From NCBI GenBank assembly GCA_002720095.2, contig PBGP02000004.1, forward strand, positions 1 to 39,705: 39,705 nt of DNA. The letters run 5' to 3'. The first letter of the stretch is position 1, and every line of letters begins with the position of its first letter. The position numbers and the translations under genes are program-made. Shown piece by piece: positions 25,731 through 33,914 of the stretch. The notes beneath the pieces were generated by a model. The model ran no database searches, was not told where the DNA came from, and saw only the letters and a list, made by a program, of their open reading frames with translations. This stretch comes from Methanobacteriota archaeon. GTDB taxonomy: Archaea; Thermoplasmatota; Poseidoniia; Poseidoniales; Poseidoniaceae.

Positions 25731-28700
25731 TCAGTAATCTTCGTCATCATCATAAGATCCCCATACTCCAGTTTTGATCATATAATCTATTTTTTTACTG
25801 GTTCTTTTTCTAAGTTGTAGTGAGTATGGAATTAATATTAAGTTTAAGCAAATTATGATTATTGTAACAATTCCAGCTAGCTGAAAAGATGATTCATCAA
25901 GAAACTCCAGTAATTCTATTTCAAAATCTGTTCCAGTGATAGTTTCTGGTGGAGTAGGTTCGGGGGGAATCCATTCAGGGTGATATTCAGCAACATCAAC
26001 TTCGTCTACTTTAACTTCAAGCCAATTACCTTGAATAGGGACTGTTCTTTCATTTCCTAAAGCGTCTATTGGAGATAGATAATAGTAATAAACTCTATTT
26101 GGCCTAATTCCAATATCGATTTCTAAATTTTCGAATTCTCCGTCTGAATAATTCATAATTATATTTTTGCCAGTATCTATGTATTCAATATTCTCTCCAG
26201 GAATAATATTCTCATAAGTCATCAAAGGAATCGCGAATTGTAAATTTGTGACATATTGTTCTGTTCTGTACAATTTAAAATCGACAGATTCTGAAATAAT
26301 CATCGGCCAATTCCATTTTAACTTAACAGAATAACATCTTGAATAATCTAAATTTTCTTCCAAACACGATGAAGAATTATCATAAATTATTTCTTCTTGT
26401 AGGTTACCAAGTTGAATCAGCGGTGCTTTGTTATCACCGCAAACGATTGATCCTTTACCTAATTCATCAATACCTGAGACAGCTCCGTTATTCCAAAGTA
26501 ATCTACCTTCCCTATCAGAAGCAACAATTAGATACGAAGCACACATGTCTGCTTCTAAAGGGTTAGGGTCATACCATCTTTGGTCAAAACCTAAATTATT
26601 ACATTCTTCAAAATCTGAATTATAATTTGGATTGTCCTCATCTAATTTATTTACACACTGTAATGATATTTCTAACTCACTTGATGTGAGGGACAAGGAT
26701 TTATCTACCCTAAATGAATCTGATAACTTACCTTTCGTTATCTCAGCCCAATCTTCATTAGAATTACTATCCAGTGAATCAAATGGGATTAGTAATTCCT
26801 CAGAATTTGAAATTCTAAAAATATTCCATTCGTATATGAATGGATTAGTGATTTCACCTGAAACGTTCCACGTTAGTATCATTCCTCCTGATTTATATGG
26901 TGTAACATGTAGTCCTTCAATTGAAATATTAACTGATTCAATTTCAGCGGCAATTAAGAATAAACCTGCTGAGTCAGAGTAAATTTTGTAGAGTTCATCT
27001 TGTGAATCAAAATATGCATTATCTGTCTCTAATTTGGTAAAAGTATCATTATTCACAGTGTAAATATTCAATGATTCTGATAAATTCATTCCTGGCGGTA
27101 ATAATTTTTCTAAGTCAATATTCATCTCTAATCTTTCTAATCCTGGAGATTTATTGGGGTAAAGCGTGTTAACTACTTCAATATCAAGTAGGTATAATGG
27201 ACTTAACATTTCATCAATAGGGTATGATTTGAGTTCTGGCACCAATTCAAGCGAAACATCTACTCTAGCAGAACTTCTGGTAGGAGCAACACCGTGTATC
27301 ATATTATTTGCATACGAAAAAAATGTAGTGTTGACAATTACAATTTCAAAATCAATAAAAATAGTTCTGTCCAAAGCATCAGTAAGTATTAATGACATAT
27401 TATGTGTACCAATGCCTAGATTTTTTGCAGATAAATTAACATTATCACCATTTGCTAAAGTCCATCCATTTTTTGACCATTCAAATGATAAAGGACTAGG
27501 AGCTAATGAGTTCGCAACTCCTATTAAATTGATAGTATCGTCAAAAGTGAAGATTGCATCTTCTCTTTCGATAATTACTGAAGCGTTTAATTCACCAGCT
27601 ATTATTTGAACAGGTATACTCAGTTGATTGTCACTGGTGTCTTCGTCATTAAAATTTGCATACGCAGTGTTTATGTTGAGAATTAAATTAGTATTTCCTG
27701 GATTTAAGAGGTCGAAATAACAATTAATTTTTTCTCCAGGGTGTAGATCTATTTCCTTACAAGATTGAAGAATATCTGTATACTGTCCTTCATAAATTTG
27801 TTCTAGAGTGAGAATGAAATTTTCTACAGATAAATTGCCTTTATTTTCAACTTCAACTTTCACAGTATTCTGGCCTGCATACCACATATTTTCCTCAGGA
27901 TTAATCGTAGACTCGGGTGGAGATATCGATATGTCTAAAGAGTCATCGAAGTAAACAGGAATAGATTTTAAGTTATTCATTGGATTCATATCTACTCCAA
28001 GAACAAATAATCCATACTTTAGAGTAAAATCTCCTTCTAGAGGTGAATTTAGTGGTCCGATATTTACACTTATTGTAGTTTTACCGATTATATCGCTAGG
28101 AAATTCTGATGTGAGCTTCATTTCTTCAGCGAAAACAATTCCGTTATTAATTAGCTGCCATCCTATTTGAGAATCTTGATTTTGTTTCCAATTCTCTACA
28201 GTACCGTTAAGAAACACATCATAATTTTTATTTGAATTTAGAATTTTTACCCCGTTGTATGTGTTTATGGTTATATCATTTTGTGGAATAATTTTGTAAT
28301 TTAGGTCGATTTCAAAATCTGTAAACTCATCTACAACGGTGATAACAATTTTTATTTGATCATTTGTTGGGTTAACGTCATTTTCTCTAAATTGAGCATC
28401 TAATGTGTAATTGCCATAAGCCGTTGCTTGAAAACTACCTAGTGAAATTAGTTTTGCTGAATTTGAACCAATATTAGTCGTAGCTTTTGATCCACTATCA
28501 ATTAGATTATTTTCATCACATCCAGAAACTGACATATTCCCTTCACAAAATTTCCAATCAATCCACTTGATTGAGGTTAAACCAATATTCTGATCAAGGT
28601 TTTTTACATAAATTTCTAGACTTAAAGAATCCTCTATTGGGTAACTTACACCTTGTTGAAACCCACTTGACTGTTCAAGTGTTAAATCAATCTCGTTATC

Positions 28701-28820
28701 TGCATAGACAGTGGTTAGCGGAATTGTAGAAATAAACAAAAGCATACATGCAAAAACACCTGATTTTATTGGTTTCTTGTCCGCAAAAAATTTGGACAAC
28801 ACATTTTTAGTATAACCCAC
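25731..28820 (-). CDS. large anchored surface protein with CARDB and Ig-like domains
   Basis: A 1029-residue extracellular protein. It has a Lys-rich start, a signal segment at about 22-40, repeated beta-sandwich domains and one TM at about 975-1000 with a basic then acidic tail (YDDDEDY). A CARDB-like unit is visible near 300-400 (VKVEVENKGNLSVENFILTL, then DEDTSDNQLSIPVQI). A PKD/Ig-like unit with FEWSKNGWTLANG and LILTDALDRT follows, and fibronectin-like segments later. Several paired cysteines (for example CVNKLDEDN... and CGDNK) suggest disulfides. The start is GTG 28820, as no ATG lies before the signal segment; a TATA-like element lies about 24 bases upstream. Function is unknown; adhesion or surface scaffold is plausible. 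Confidence 0.82.
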   Translation of the reverse strand: MGYTKNVLSKFFADKKPIKSGVFACMLLFISTIPLTTVYADNEIDLTLEQSSGFQQGVSYPIEDSLSLEIYVKNLDQNIGLTSIKWIDWKFCEGNMSVSGCDENNLIDSGSKATTNIGSNSAKLISLGSFQATAYGNYTLDAQFRENDVNPTNDQIKIVITVVDEFTDFEIDLNYKIIPQNDITINTYNGVKILNSNKNYDVFLNGTVENWKQNQDSQIGWQLINNGIVFAEEMKLTSEFPSDIIGKTTISVNIGPLNSPLEGDFTLKYGLFVLGVDMNPMNNLKSIPVYFDDSLDISISPPESTINPEENMWYAGQNTVKVEVENKGNLSVENFILTLEQIYEGQYTDILQSCKEIDLHPGEKINCYFDLLNPGNTNLILNINTAYANFNDEDTSDNQLSIPVQIIAGELNASVIIEREDAIFTFDDTINLIGVANSLAPSPLSFEWSKNGWTLANGDNVNLSAKNLGIGTHNMSLILTDALDRTIFIDFEIVIVNTTFFSYANNMIHGVAPTRSSARVDVSLELVPELKSYPIDEMLSPLYLLDIEVVNTLYPNKSPGLERLEMNIDLEKLLPPGMNLSESLNIYTVNNDTFTKLETDNAYFDSQDELYKIYSDSAGLFLIAAEIESVNISIEGLHVTPYKSGGMILTWNVSGEITNPFIYEWNIFRISNSEELLIPFDSLDSNSNEDWAEITKGKLSDSFRVDKSLSLTSSELEISLQCVNKLDEDNPNYNSDFEECNNLGFDQRWYDPNPLEADMCASYLIVASDREGRLLWNNGAVSGIDELGKGSIVCGDNKAPLIQLGNLQEEIIYDNSSSCLEENLDYSRCYSVKLKWNWPMIISESVDFKLYRTEQYVTNLQFAIPLMTYENIIPGENIEYIDTGKNIIMNYSDGEFENLEIDIGIRPNRVYYYYLSPIDALGNERTVPIQGNWLEVKVDEVDVAEYHPEWIPPEPTPPETITGTDFEIELLEFLDESSFQLAGIVTIIIICLNLILIPYSLQLRKRTSKKIDYMIKTGVWGSYDDDEDY

Positions 28821-28837
28821 GAATGTACAGGACCAAT

Positions 28838-28850
28838 TAATATCGTAAAT
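28838..28850 (-). promoter_or_regulatory. putative TATA box of the 1029-residue surface protein
   Basis: ATTTACGATATTAATT on the minus strand is centred about 24 bases before GTG 28820 and supports that start as leaderless. Confidence 0.35.
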
Positions 28851-29009
28851 ATCACACGGTTAGATGTTAGTAAAAAACATCTTTTTTCATAGTAATTTAT
28901 TTTTAGAAAAATGAAATTTATCCAAAATCAAGTAATTTCTATAATTGTAAACATCACTCTTATTTGGTATATGTTTCCTCTTAGTTTTGTGAAGAGTTCT
29001 CGTCTCGAT

Positions 29010-30065
29010 ATGAAATGCGACGAAAGTGCAATGACAGCTGTTATTGAATTTTTATCTGCTTTCGTTTTATTTCTAATGTTGGTTACTGCGTTTTTGTCTT
29101 TAGCGCAGCTTCAGTTAGGTCCTAATACTCCTGACATTGACCGTTTAGAAAGATCTGCCGTTGAAGCAATAGAAAGACTAACAGGAAGTTCTGGTTACCA
29201 TATTCCATTTGAAAATGGAACCAAAGATATAGGCAATGCCACAGAAGATTGGCACTTATTATCTCCAGAAGAACTTAATTCGGGAGCTTTAATACCAGGA
29301 TTACTAAGTGAAAGAGGACGTTTATCAGTCTTAAAAGTTAATTCTTTGAATTCTTTAACTGAGGATACATTTAGCAAGGGTTTAGGATTGAATGAGGAAT
29401 ACGATTTAAGATTATTAGTAAGAATTGAAAAGTCCCCTAATCAAGATAGAATAGGACAATTATTATTTGATGATGGAACTCACAGAAATGATTCATTTTC
29501 GAGCGTTTCAATTAGTCGGACTCTACATATGGATGATGAAATTGTCTTGGTCAGTCTCGAAGTACACCTAGGTGCTGGTTACAACGATAGGTTATATATG
29601 ACTGAAATAATGATTGAACCTAATGATGGAGGACCTGAATGGATTGAATTACACAACTTAGATCAATTTGCCATTAACTTGTCAGGGTGGAGTATTTCTA
29701 GACTTTCAAATGGAATAATAGAAGCACGTGAATTAATAACTACTGGAGTAGTTCCTGGAGGAAGTTATCTAATTCTTTCAGGGAATCCTGCTATACAGGT
29801 AGACACAGGTTCATCAGTAATTTTTGATTTAGGTACTTCTGGAGTTTTAGGGAGTGGGCAAATCAATCTATTAAATCCACAAGAAGGTCAGATTTTATTT
29901 CAGTATGCAGAATTTAATTCTGCACTTAGTTATGATATGATAAATTTTCGTTGGGATAGTAATTGGAATATTAATGAAGGATATTCACTTGTTTGGAACG
30001 AAAATGATATCTTTAATTCCTCATCTTGGATACCTCTAGAATTCGGCACTCCAGGCTCAATGTAA
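29010..30065 (+). CDS. pilin-like protein with lamin tail domain
   Basis: Predicted exported protein of 351 residues. The N-terminus MKCDESAMTAVIEFLSAFVL has a short charged leader and a long hydrophobic helix containing Glu, the arrangement of archaeal type IV pilin-like (class III) signal sequences. From about residue 190 there is a lamin tail domain: YMTEIMIEPNDGGPEWIELH, then LSGWSISRLSNG, VPGGSYLILSGNP and a final strand set. LTDs are common in secreted proteins and may bind nucleic acid or other partners. The open frame reaches ATG 28911, but ATG 29010 fits the pilin leader much better. It is the first gene of a five-gene block with KaiC-like ATPases, starting 11 bases before the next. 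Confidence 0.78.
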   Translation: MKCDESAMTAVIEFLSAFVLFLMLVTAFLSLAQLQLGPNTPDIDRLERSAVEAIERLTGSSGYHIPFENGTKDIGNATEDWHLLSPEELNSGALIPGLLSERGRLSVLKVNSLNSLTEDTFSKGLGLNEEYDLRLLVRIEKSPNQDRIGQLLFDDGTHRNDSFSSVSISRTLHMDDEIVLVSLEVHLGAGYNDRLYMTEIMIEPNDGGPEWIELHNLDQFAINLSGWSISRLSNGIIEARELITTGVVPGGSYLILSGNPAIQVDTGSSVIFDLGTSGVLGSGQINLLNPQEGQILFQYAEFNSALSYDMINFRWDSNWNINEGYSLVWNENDIFNSSSWIPLEFGTPGSM

Positions 30066-30076
30066 CCCATGATTTC

Positions 30077-30871
30077 ATGAACCATGTTAGTTTACGATGT
30101 ATGAATCACATGAAGTCGAGTGCGAGTTATGTTAGGGACCGTTGCGTAACAGGTATTCATGGGCTCGATGAAATTCTGAGGGGTGGTATCCCATATGGTT
30201 CAACCGTCCTAGCAGCCGGTTCCTGTGGGTGTGGTAAAACTACCCTAGGACTGGAATTTTTAGTTAGAGGAGCTGAAAATGGTGAGGCATGTGCTCATTT
30301 TACTGCAACAGAACCTTCTGTAAAACTGTTAGATAATGTTCGTCAATTTGACTTTTTTGATATGAAAATGGTCGACAAGGGGCTCATAAATGTATTCGAT
30401 ATGGATGTACTTTACTCATGGCTGGGTTTAACAAAAGCTACTTTTGATTTAAGTGATATTCATGCATTAATTAAAGCTATTACAGACATAGTTAACACAA
30501 TTGGTGTTACTCGTCTTGTAATTGATTCTGTAACAACACTTTGTTACAAGATTCAAAGTGAGCAATTAATCAGAGATTTTTTATTTACGCTGGGTAAGAA
30601 ATTATCAACCCTCGGCTGTACAACCATTTTAATATCTGAAATTACTTCTGAAAAATCCAGAGTCAATATGTGGTCCTCTTTTGGAGTTGAAGAAGCAATT
30701 AGTGATGGGATAATAGTATTAGGAGACGTGGAAAGAATGGGTCATTTACTGAGATTTTTACAGGTAGTCAAAATGAGAGGGACATCTCATAGTAGAGCAA
30801 AATACGCAGTTGAATTAACTTCAATTGGCGTAATGTTGACTCCTATGCTTAAATGGGGTTCATCAAACTAA
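30077..30871 (+). CDS. KaiC/RecA-like ATPase, single domain
   Basis: RecA-superfamily ATPase of the KaiC/GvpD/ArlH group, about 264 residues. It begins with TGIHGLDEILRGGIPYGS, the usual KaiC N-terminal pattern, then an intact Walker A (GSCGCGKTT), FTATEPSVKLL where KaiC has its catalytic Glu pair (one Glu kept), and Walker B RLVIDSVTTL. C-terminal WSSFGVEEAISDGIIVL and MRGTSHS are also typical. The open frame begins at a TTG (30026) inside the previous gene; ATG 30077, 30101 or 30110 are candidates and no clear Shine-Dalgarno decides. It is the only one of the three neighbouring KaiC-like proteins with a complete nucleotide site. Confidence 0.88.
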   Translation: MNHVSLRCMNHMKSSASYVRDRCVTGIHGLDEILRGGIPYGSTVLAAGSCGCGKTTLGLEFLVRGAENGEACAHFTATEPSVKLLDNVRQFDFFDMKMVDKGLINVFDMDVLYSWLGLTKATFDLSDIHALIKAITDIVNTIGVTRLVIDSVTTLCYKIQSEQLIRDFLFTLGKKLSTLGCTTILISEITSEKSRVNMWSSFGVEEAISDGIIVLGDVERMGHLLRFLQVVKMRGTSHSRAKYAVELTSIGVMLTPMLKWGSSN

Positions 30872-30883
30872 GGAGTGATTTAG

Positions 30884-31468
30884 ATGATTGAGTTAGACCA
30901 AAAAATTGCGGAGCAACTAAGTGATGTTGGATTAAATAGTTCAATTCAGGTTCGTTGTGGCACCTCTAATTCGTTTACAGTATCTGCTAGTGTAATTCAT
31001 CCGTTGATTAATGTATTCGAAATGGGAGGAGTTTACATTTCTGCTTCAAGAGGTGCGAATGAAATTATTGAAGGTTTAGAATCGGTAGGAATTCCAACGA
31101 CAAATATTCAGTTTTTAGACATGGTGTCATCTGGAATTTTAGGTGGCACTAATACAACACATTCGAACATTACGTATATCGATTCACCTATAATGCTAGA
31201 AAGTGCTCTTCTAAGGACAATGTATCAGTTTAGAAAAAATAATAACGAAAGAAACTTTGTAATTCTAGACAGTGTAAACGCACTTGCCATATATAATGAG
31301 GAACGAATGTTAGCAGAATACTTACATACATTTGTAAACACATTTAGACAAAGAGAAGTTCTATCAGTAATCATCAATGTTCCTGATCAAACTCCTGCAG
31401 GGGTTTTAGCAAATTTAGATCTTTATTGTACGGATTTAATTGATCGAGGACAAATTGTAATTAATTGA
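30884..31468 (+). CDS. RecA-fold KaiC-like protein lacking Walker A
   Basis: A 194-residue protein with the downstream half of a RecA-like fold: a beta-strand with FVILDSVNALAIYNEERM resembling a Walker B strand and helix, and a C-terminal LYCTDLIDRGQIVIN. No GxxxxGK(S/T) loop is present, and the start of the fold (YISASRGANEIIEGLESVG) is the region where nucleotide would bind. It may be a regulatory subunit that pairs with the intact ATPase before it. ATG 30884 follows AAGGAGTGAT, a good Shine-Dalgarno, and the next gene begins 9 bases after its stop. Confidence 0.78.
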   Translation: MIELDQKIAEQLSDVGLNSSIQVRCGTSNSFTVSASVIHPLINVFEMGGVYISASRGANEIIEGLESVGIPTTNIQFLDMVSSGILGGTNTTHSNITYIDSPIMLESALLRTMYQFRKNNNERNFVILDSVNALAIYNEERMLAEYLHTFVNTFRQREVLSVIINVPDQTPAGVLANLDLYCTDLIDRGQIVIN

Positions 31469-31477
31469 GGTTAAAAC

Positions 31478-32284
31478 ATGGAAAATAAAAAATTTATTAT
31501 TTCATCTGAAGATGAACAATATTTTGGGAAAATGGGGAGCTTTGGGATTCCAAAATTTGACAAAATTATGAATGGGGGTGTTCCTAGAGGATTTACTATC
31601 CTTGCACTTACCGACCCTGGTTCAGGTGCTGAACTATTTGCTAAACAATTCCTTTCTCCCTGTGAAGAACCTGAAAATACAGTGTATATTTCCACAAACG
31701 AGACTTCACAAGAAATAATGCAGGTGTATGATAAATATAATTGGTTGAATGAATTACAAATTATTAGTATTGGTTCCGAGTATAATACCCGTGTTCTAGG
31801 AAAAGAATTACAAGCTAGCAAATTTCGCTTGGAAGGATTTAACATGAATGATATTCAAAGATTGTCTCAAACGAGATTTGTTGACGACGAGACTGAGGAT
31901 TTCCTTACAGAGATGGCTAATAGTGTTATAGAAAGGGGACCTTTTTTCCGTTGTGCTGTAGAAAATTTAGATTTCTTTTTTCAAAGGTATGAAGAAAGTA
32001 GGGTTATCTCTATGTTGCGAATGATGCAAGCACATACTCAGATGGCTAGAGGAATTTTATTATTATGTGTGAGTACCGATTCTTTAGACACTTCTATAGA
32101 AAAAGAAATGTCTTCTTTAGCAGATATGGTACTGACCTTTGGTGTCCACATGATAGGCAGTGAATTCGAAACTAGAATGATTGTTAGGAAATTTAGAAAT
32201 GCACCTGAAAATTTGTCTGTAATGAGTTACCGAGTTACTCCTGAGGAGGGGATAACTCCTGAAACAGTGCAAAGAATTGCTTAA
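31478..32284 (+). CDS. KaiC-like protein with degenerate Walker A
   Basis: A 268-residue KaiC-like paralogue. FGIPKFDKIMNGGVPRGFTI is the familiar N-terminal pattern, but the P-loop reads TDPGSGAELF, with Ala-Glu where Lys-Ser/Thr is required, so ATP hydrolysis is unlikely. YISTNETSQEIMQVYDKY corresponds to the Glu-pair region, and LLLCVSTDSLDT and LADMVLTFGVHMIGSEFETR to the later strands. ATG 31478 follows GAGGT. Its 3' end overlaps the frame of the next, pilin-like gene slightly. The pattern of one active and two inactive copies suggests a hetero-oligomeric ring or a sensor pair. Confidence 0.8.
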   Translation: MENKKFIISSEDEQYFGKMGSFGIPKFDKIMNGGVPRGFTILALTDPGSGAELFAKQFLSPCEEPENTVYISTNETSQEIMQVYDKYNWLNELQIISIGSEYNTRVLGKELQASKFRLEGFNMNDIQRLSQTRFVDDETEDFLTEMANSVIERGPFFRCAVENLDFFFQRYEESRVISMLRMMQAHTQMARGILLLCVSTDSLDTSIEKEMSSLADMVLTFGVHMIGSEFETRMIVRKFRNAPENLSVMSYRVTPEEGITPETVQRIA

Positions 32285-32336
32285 CGAAGGTTTTAGAATG
32301 GTTAATCTATGTGGTTTTGAACAAGAGGCAATTGAC

Positions 32337-32831
32337 ATGCGATACAAAAGAAGCTTGAAGAATGATAGTTCTGCAGTAAGTCCAGTTATTGCAACTGTCT
32401 TATTGTTAGCTATTACAGTATTATTAACATCTATAGTTATTATAACGATTTCAGGTAGTATTAACACCCCAGAAAAAGCCCCTCCGATAGCAGAAGTAAG
32501 TGTAACTGGGCTCGAAAATGGATTTCAAATTGTCAAATTCACCAGTTTAAATAAACACTTAGACCCAGACTCTGTAGAATTTACAATCTTCCATTCTGAA
32601 GATATTAATAAAACCACAATTAAAGGTAATGCTGGTGATAGTGATGTTTATGGGAGAATTGGTTCAGTAATTGCTTTTTACGATAAAGATGCGATGTACA
32701 CGGTTAACGAGGGAGATTATTTTATCATTAATTCTTCGTCGGCTGGAACTGATGATGGTATGTGGATTATGAGGCTATACTACCAAAGGTCGAATTCAGA
32801 ATTATCTCAAATTAGTCTTCCTGCAATTTAA
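32337..32831 (+). CDS. archaeal type IV pilin-like protein
   Basis: A 164-residue pilin precursor. MRYKRSLKNDSSAVSPVIAT gives a basic leader and the SAVSPVIATVLLLAITVLL helix that is the hallmark of archaeal pilins and archaellin-like proteins (Pilin_N/DUF1628), with cleavage expected before or within the SSAVSP region. The rest is a beta-rich domain (VSVTGLENGFQIVKFTSLNK...) of the size of a pilin head. ATG 32298 (with GAAGG upstream) would add 13 residues and is an alternative. It closes the five-gene KaiC/pilin block, and its stop abuts the convergent moaA stop. No pilus ATPase, platform or peptidase gene is in the window. Confidence 0.85.
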   Translation: MRYKRSLKNDSSAVSPVIATVLLLAITVLLTSIVIITISGSINTPEKAPPIAEVSVTGLENGFQIVKFTSLNKHLDPDSVEFTIFHSEDINKTTIKGNAGDSDVYGRIGSVIAFYDKDAMYTVNEGDYFIINSSSAGTDDGMWIMRLYYQRSNSELSQISLPAI

Positions 32832-33851
32832 TTATCCTCCGATATAAGACATTTCGATTTTTCTTGGGCCGTTAAGATGTTCAGTCCTTAGTTCTGAAAA
32901 TCTATCATCTCTTCCATTCCAAATGAATTTAATTTCATTAACTAAATTTCCACCCTCTCTTAAAATCCGCTTTAGATCAAATCCTTGAAAACCAAAAAGA
33001 CAGGTGTATAACTTTCCTTCAGATGAAAGTCTTGCTCTAGTGCAATTTGAACAGAATGGTTTAGAAATTGAAGAAATAATTTCAATTTTTTGATTTCTTT
33101 TTGTATCAAAAAATTGCTCAGCAACATCAGAAATTTTTTCTCTTCCCAATTCTGAAAAATTATATTTTTCATTAATTATTCTCAGTATTTCATCTCTGGT
33201 TAGAACATGATTTAAATCCCAATTATTAGAATTTCCTACATCCATAAATTCTATGAATCTTAGTGTGACATTTTTGTCTTTAAAATATTCAATTAACGGT
33301 ATAATTTGATTTTCATTAACTCCTTTTTTAACTACACAGTTAATCTTAATTTGACTAATTTTGGATTTAATTGCGTGATTGATACCTTCTAAAATCTGTG
33401 CGAGAGGAATTTTAGTATCATTCATAATTTGAAATAGTAATGGATCTAAAGAATCTAATGAAATAGTAATTCTGTCTAAACCAGAATTTTTTAGTTTTAG
33501 TGATTTTAACTTCAGTAAAGATCCATTCGTAGTCAATGCGATTTTTAATTTCGGATACTTAGACTTAATCATATGAATTAAGACCTCTAAATCTTTCCTC
33601 AATAGTGGCTCTCCTCCAGTTAATCTAATTTTTTTTAATCCAAAGATTACAAACGAATCAACTACTTCTAAAATCTCTTCAAATGACAGCATTGCATTTT
33701 TTTCGAGAAATTGCCAATTTTTATCAAAGATTTCCCTCGGCATACAATATTTACATCTGAAATTACATCTGTCTGTAACAGAAATCCGTAAATCTTGTAA
33801 TTTTCTACCAAGTTTATCTGTTAAAATGCTACTCCCCGATACAAGCGACAA
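32832..33851 (-). CDS. moaA: GTP 3',8-cyclase (MoaA)
   Basis: Radical SAM enzyme for the first step of molybdopterin cofactor synthesis. The 339-residue protein has the LRISVTDRCNFRCKYCMP cluster motif, IRLTGGEPLLRKD, and the second [4Fe-4S] motif with C-x2-C in FCSNCTRARLSSEGKLYTC. It ends MSYIGG, with the conserved C-terminal GG. There is no ATG or GTG before the first motif. TTG 33851 is the longest start, while the family N-terminus (usually M-x-D-x-GR) aligns to an ATT near 33827. No other moa gene is in the window. Confidence 0.93.
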   Translation of the reverse strand: MSLVSGSSILTDKLGRKLQDLRISVTDRCNFRCKYCMPREIFDKNWQFLEKNAMLSFEEILEVVDSFVIFGLKKIRLTGGEPLLRKDLEVLIHMIKSKYPKLKIALTTNGSLLKLKSLKLKNSGLDRITISLDSLDPLLFQIMNDTKIPLAQILEGINHAIKSKISQIKINCVVKKGVNENQIIPLIEYFKDKNVTLRFIEFMDVGNSNNWDLNHVLTRDEILRIINEKYNFSELGREKISDVAEQFFDTKRNQKIEIISSISKPFCSNCTRARLSSEGKLYTCLFGFQGFDLKRILREGGNLVNEIKFIWNGRDDRFSELRTEHLNGPRKIEMSYIGG

Positions 33852-33882
33852 TTTAGGATATAAATTTTAATTACGCTTAATG

Positions 33883-33891
33883 ACTATAATT
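33883..33891 (+). promoter_or_regulatory. putative TATA box of aroA
   Basis: ACTATAATT is centred about 28 bases before ATG 33915, giving leaderless spacing. It lies in a 63-base divergent spacer with moaA that also contains GATATAAATTTT (33857-33868), usable by either gene. Confidence 0.4.
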
Positions 33892-33914
33892 CTTGAACGT
33901 TTCCACTAAAATAC

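Noticed and set aside
28911-29009. N-terminal extension of the pilin/lamin-tail gene
   Set aside because: The extension is a second hydrophobic stretch without the pilin leader pattern; ATG 29010 gives a recognisable pilin-like N-terminus.
28911-32831. A canonical archaellum operon
   Set aside because: There is no ArlI secretion ATPase, ArlJ platform protein or prepilin peptidase in the block, and the intact ATPase is only KaiC-like.
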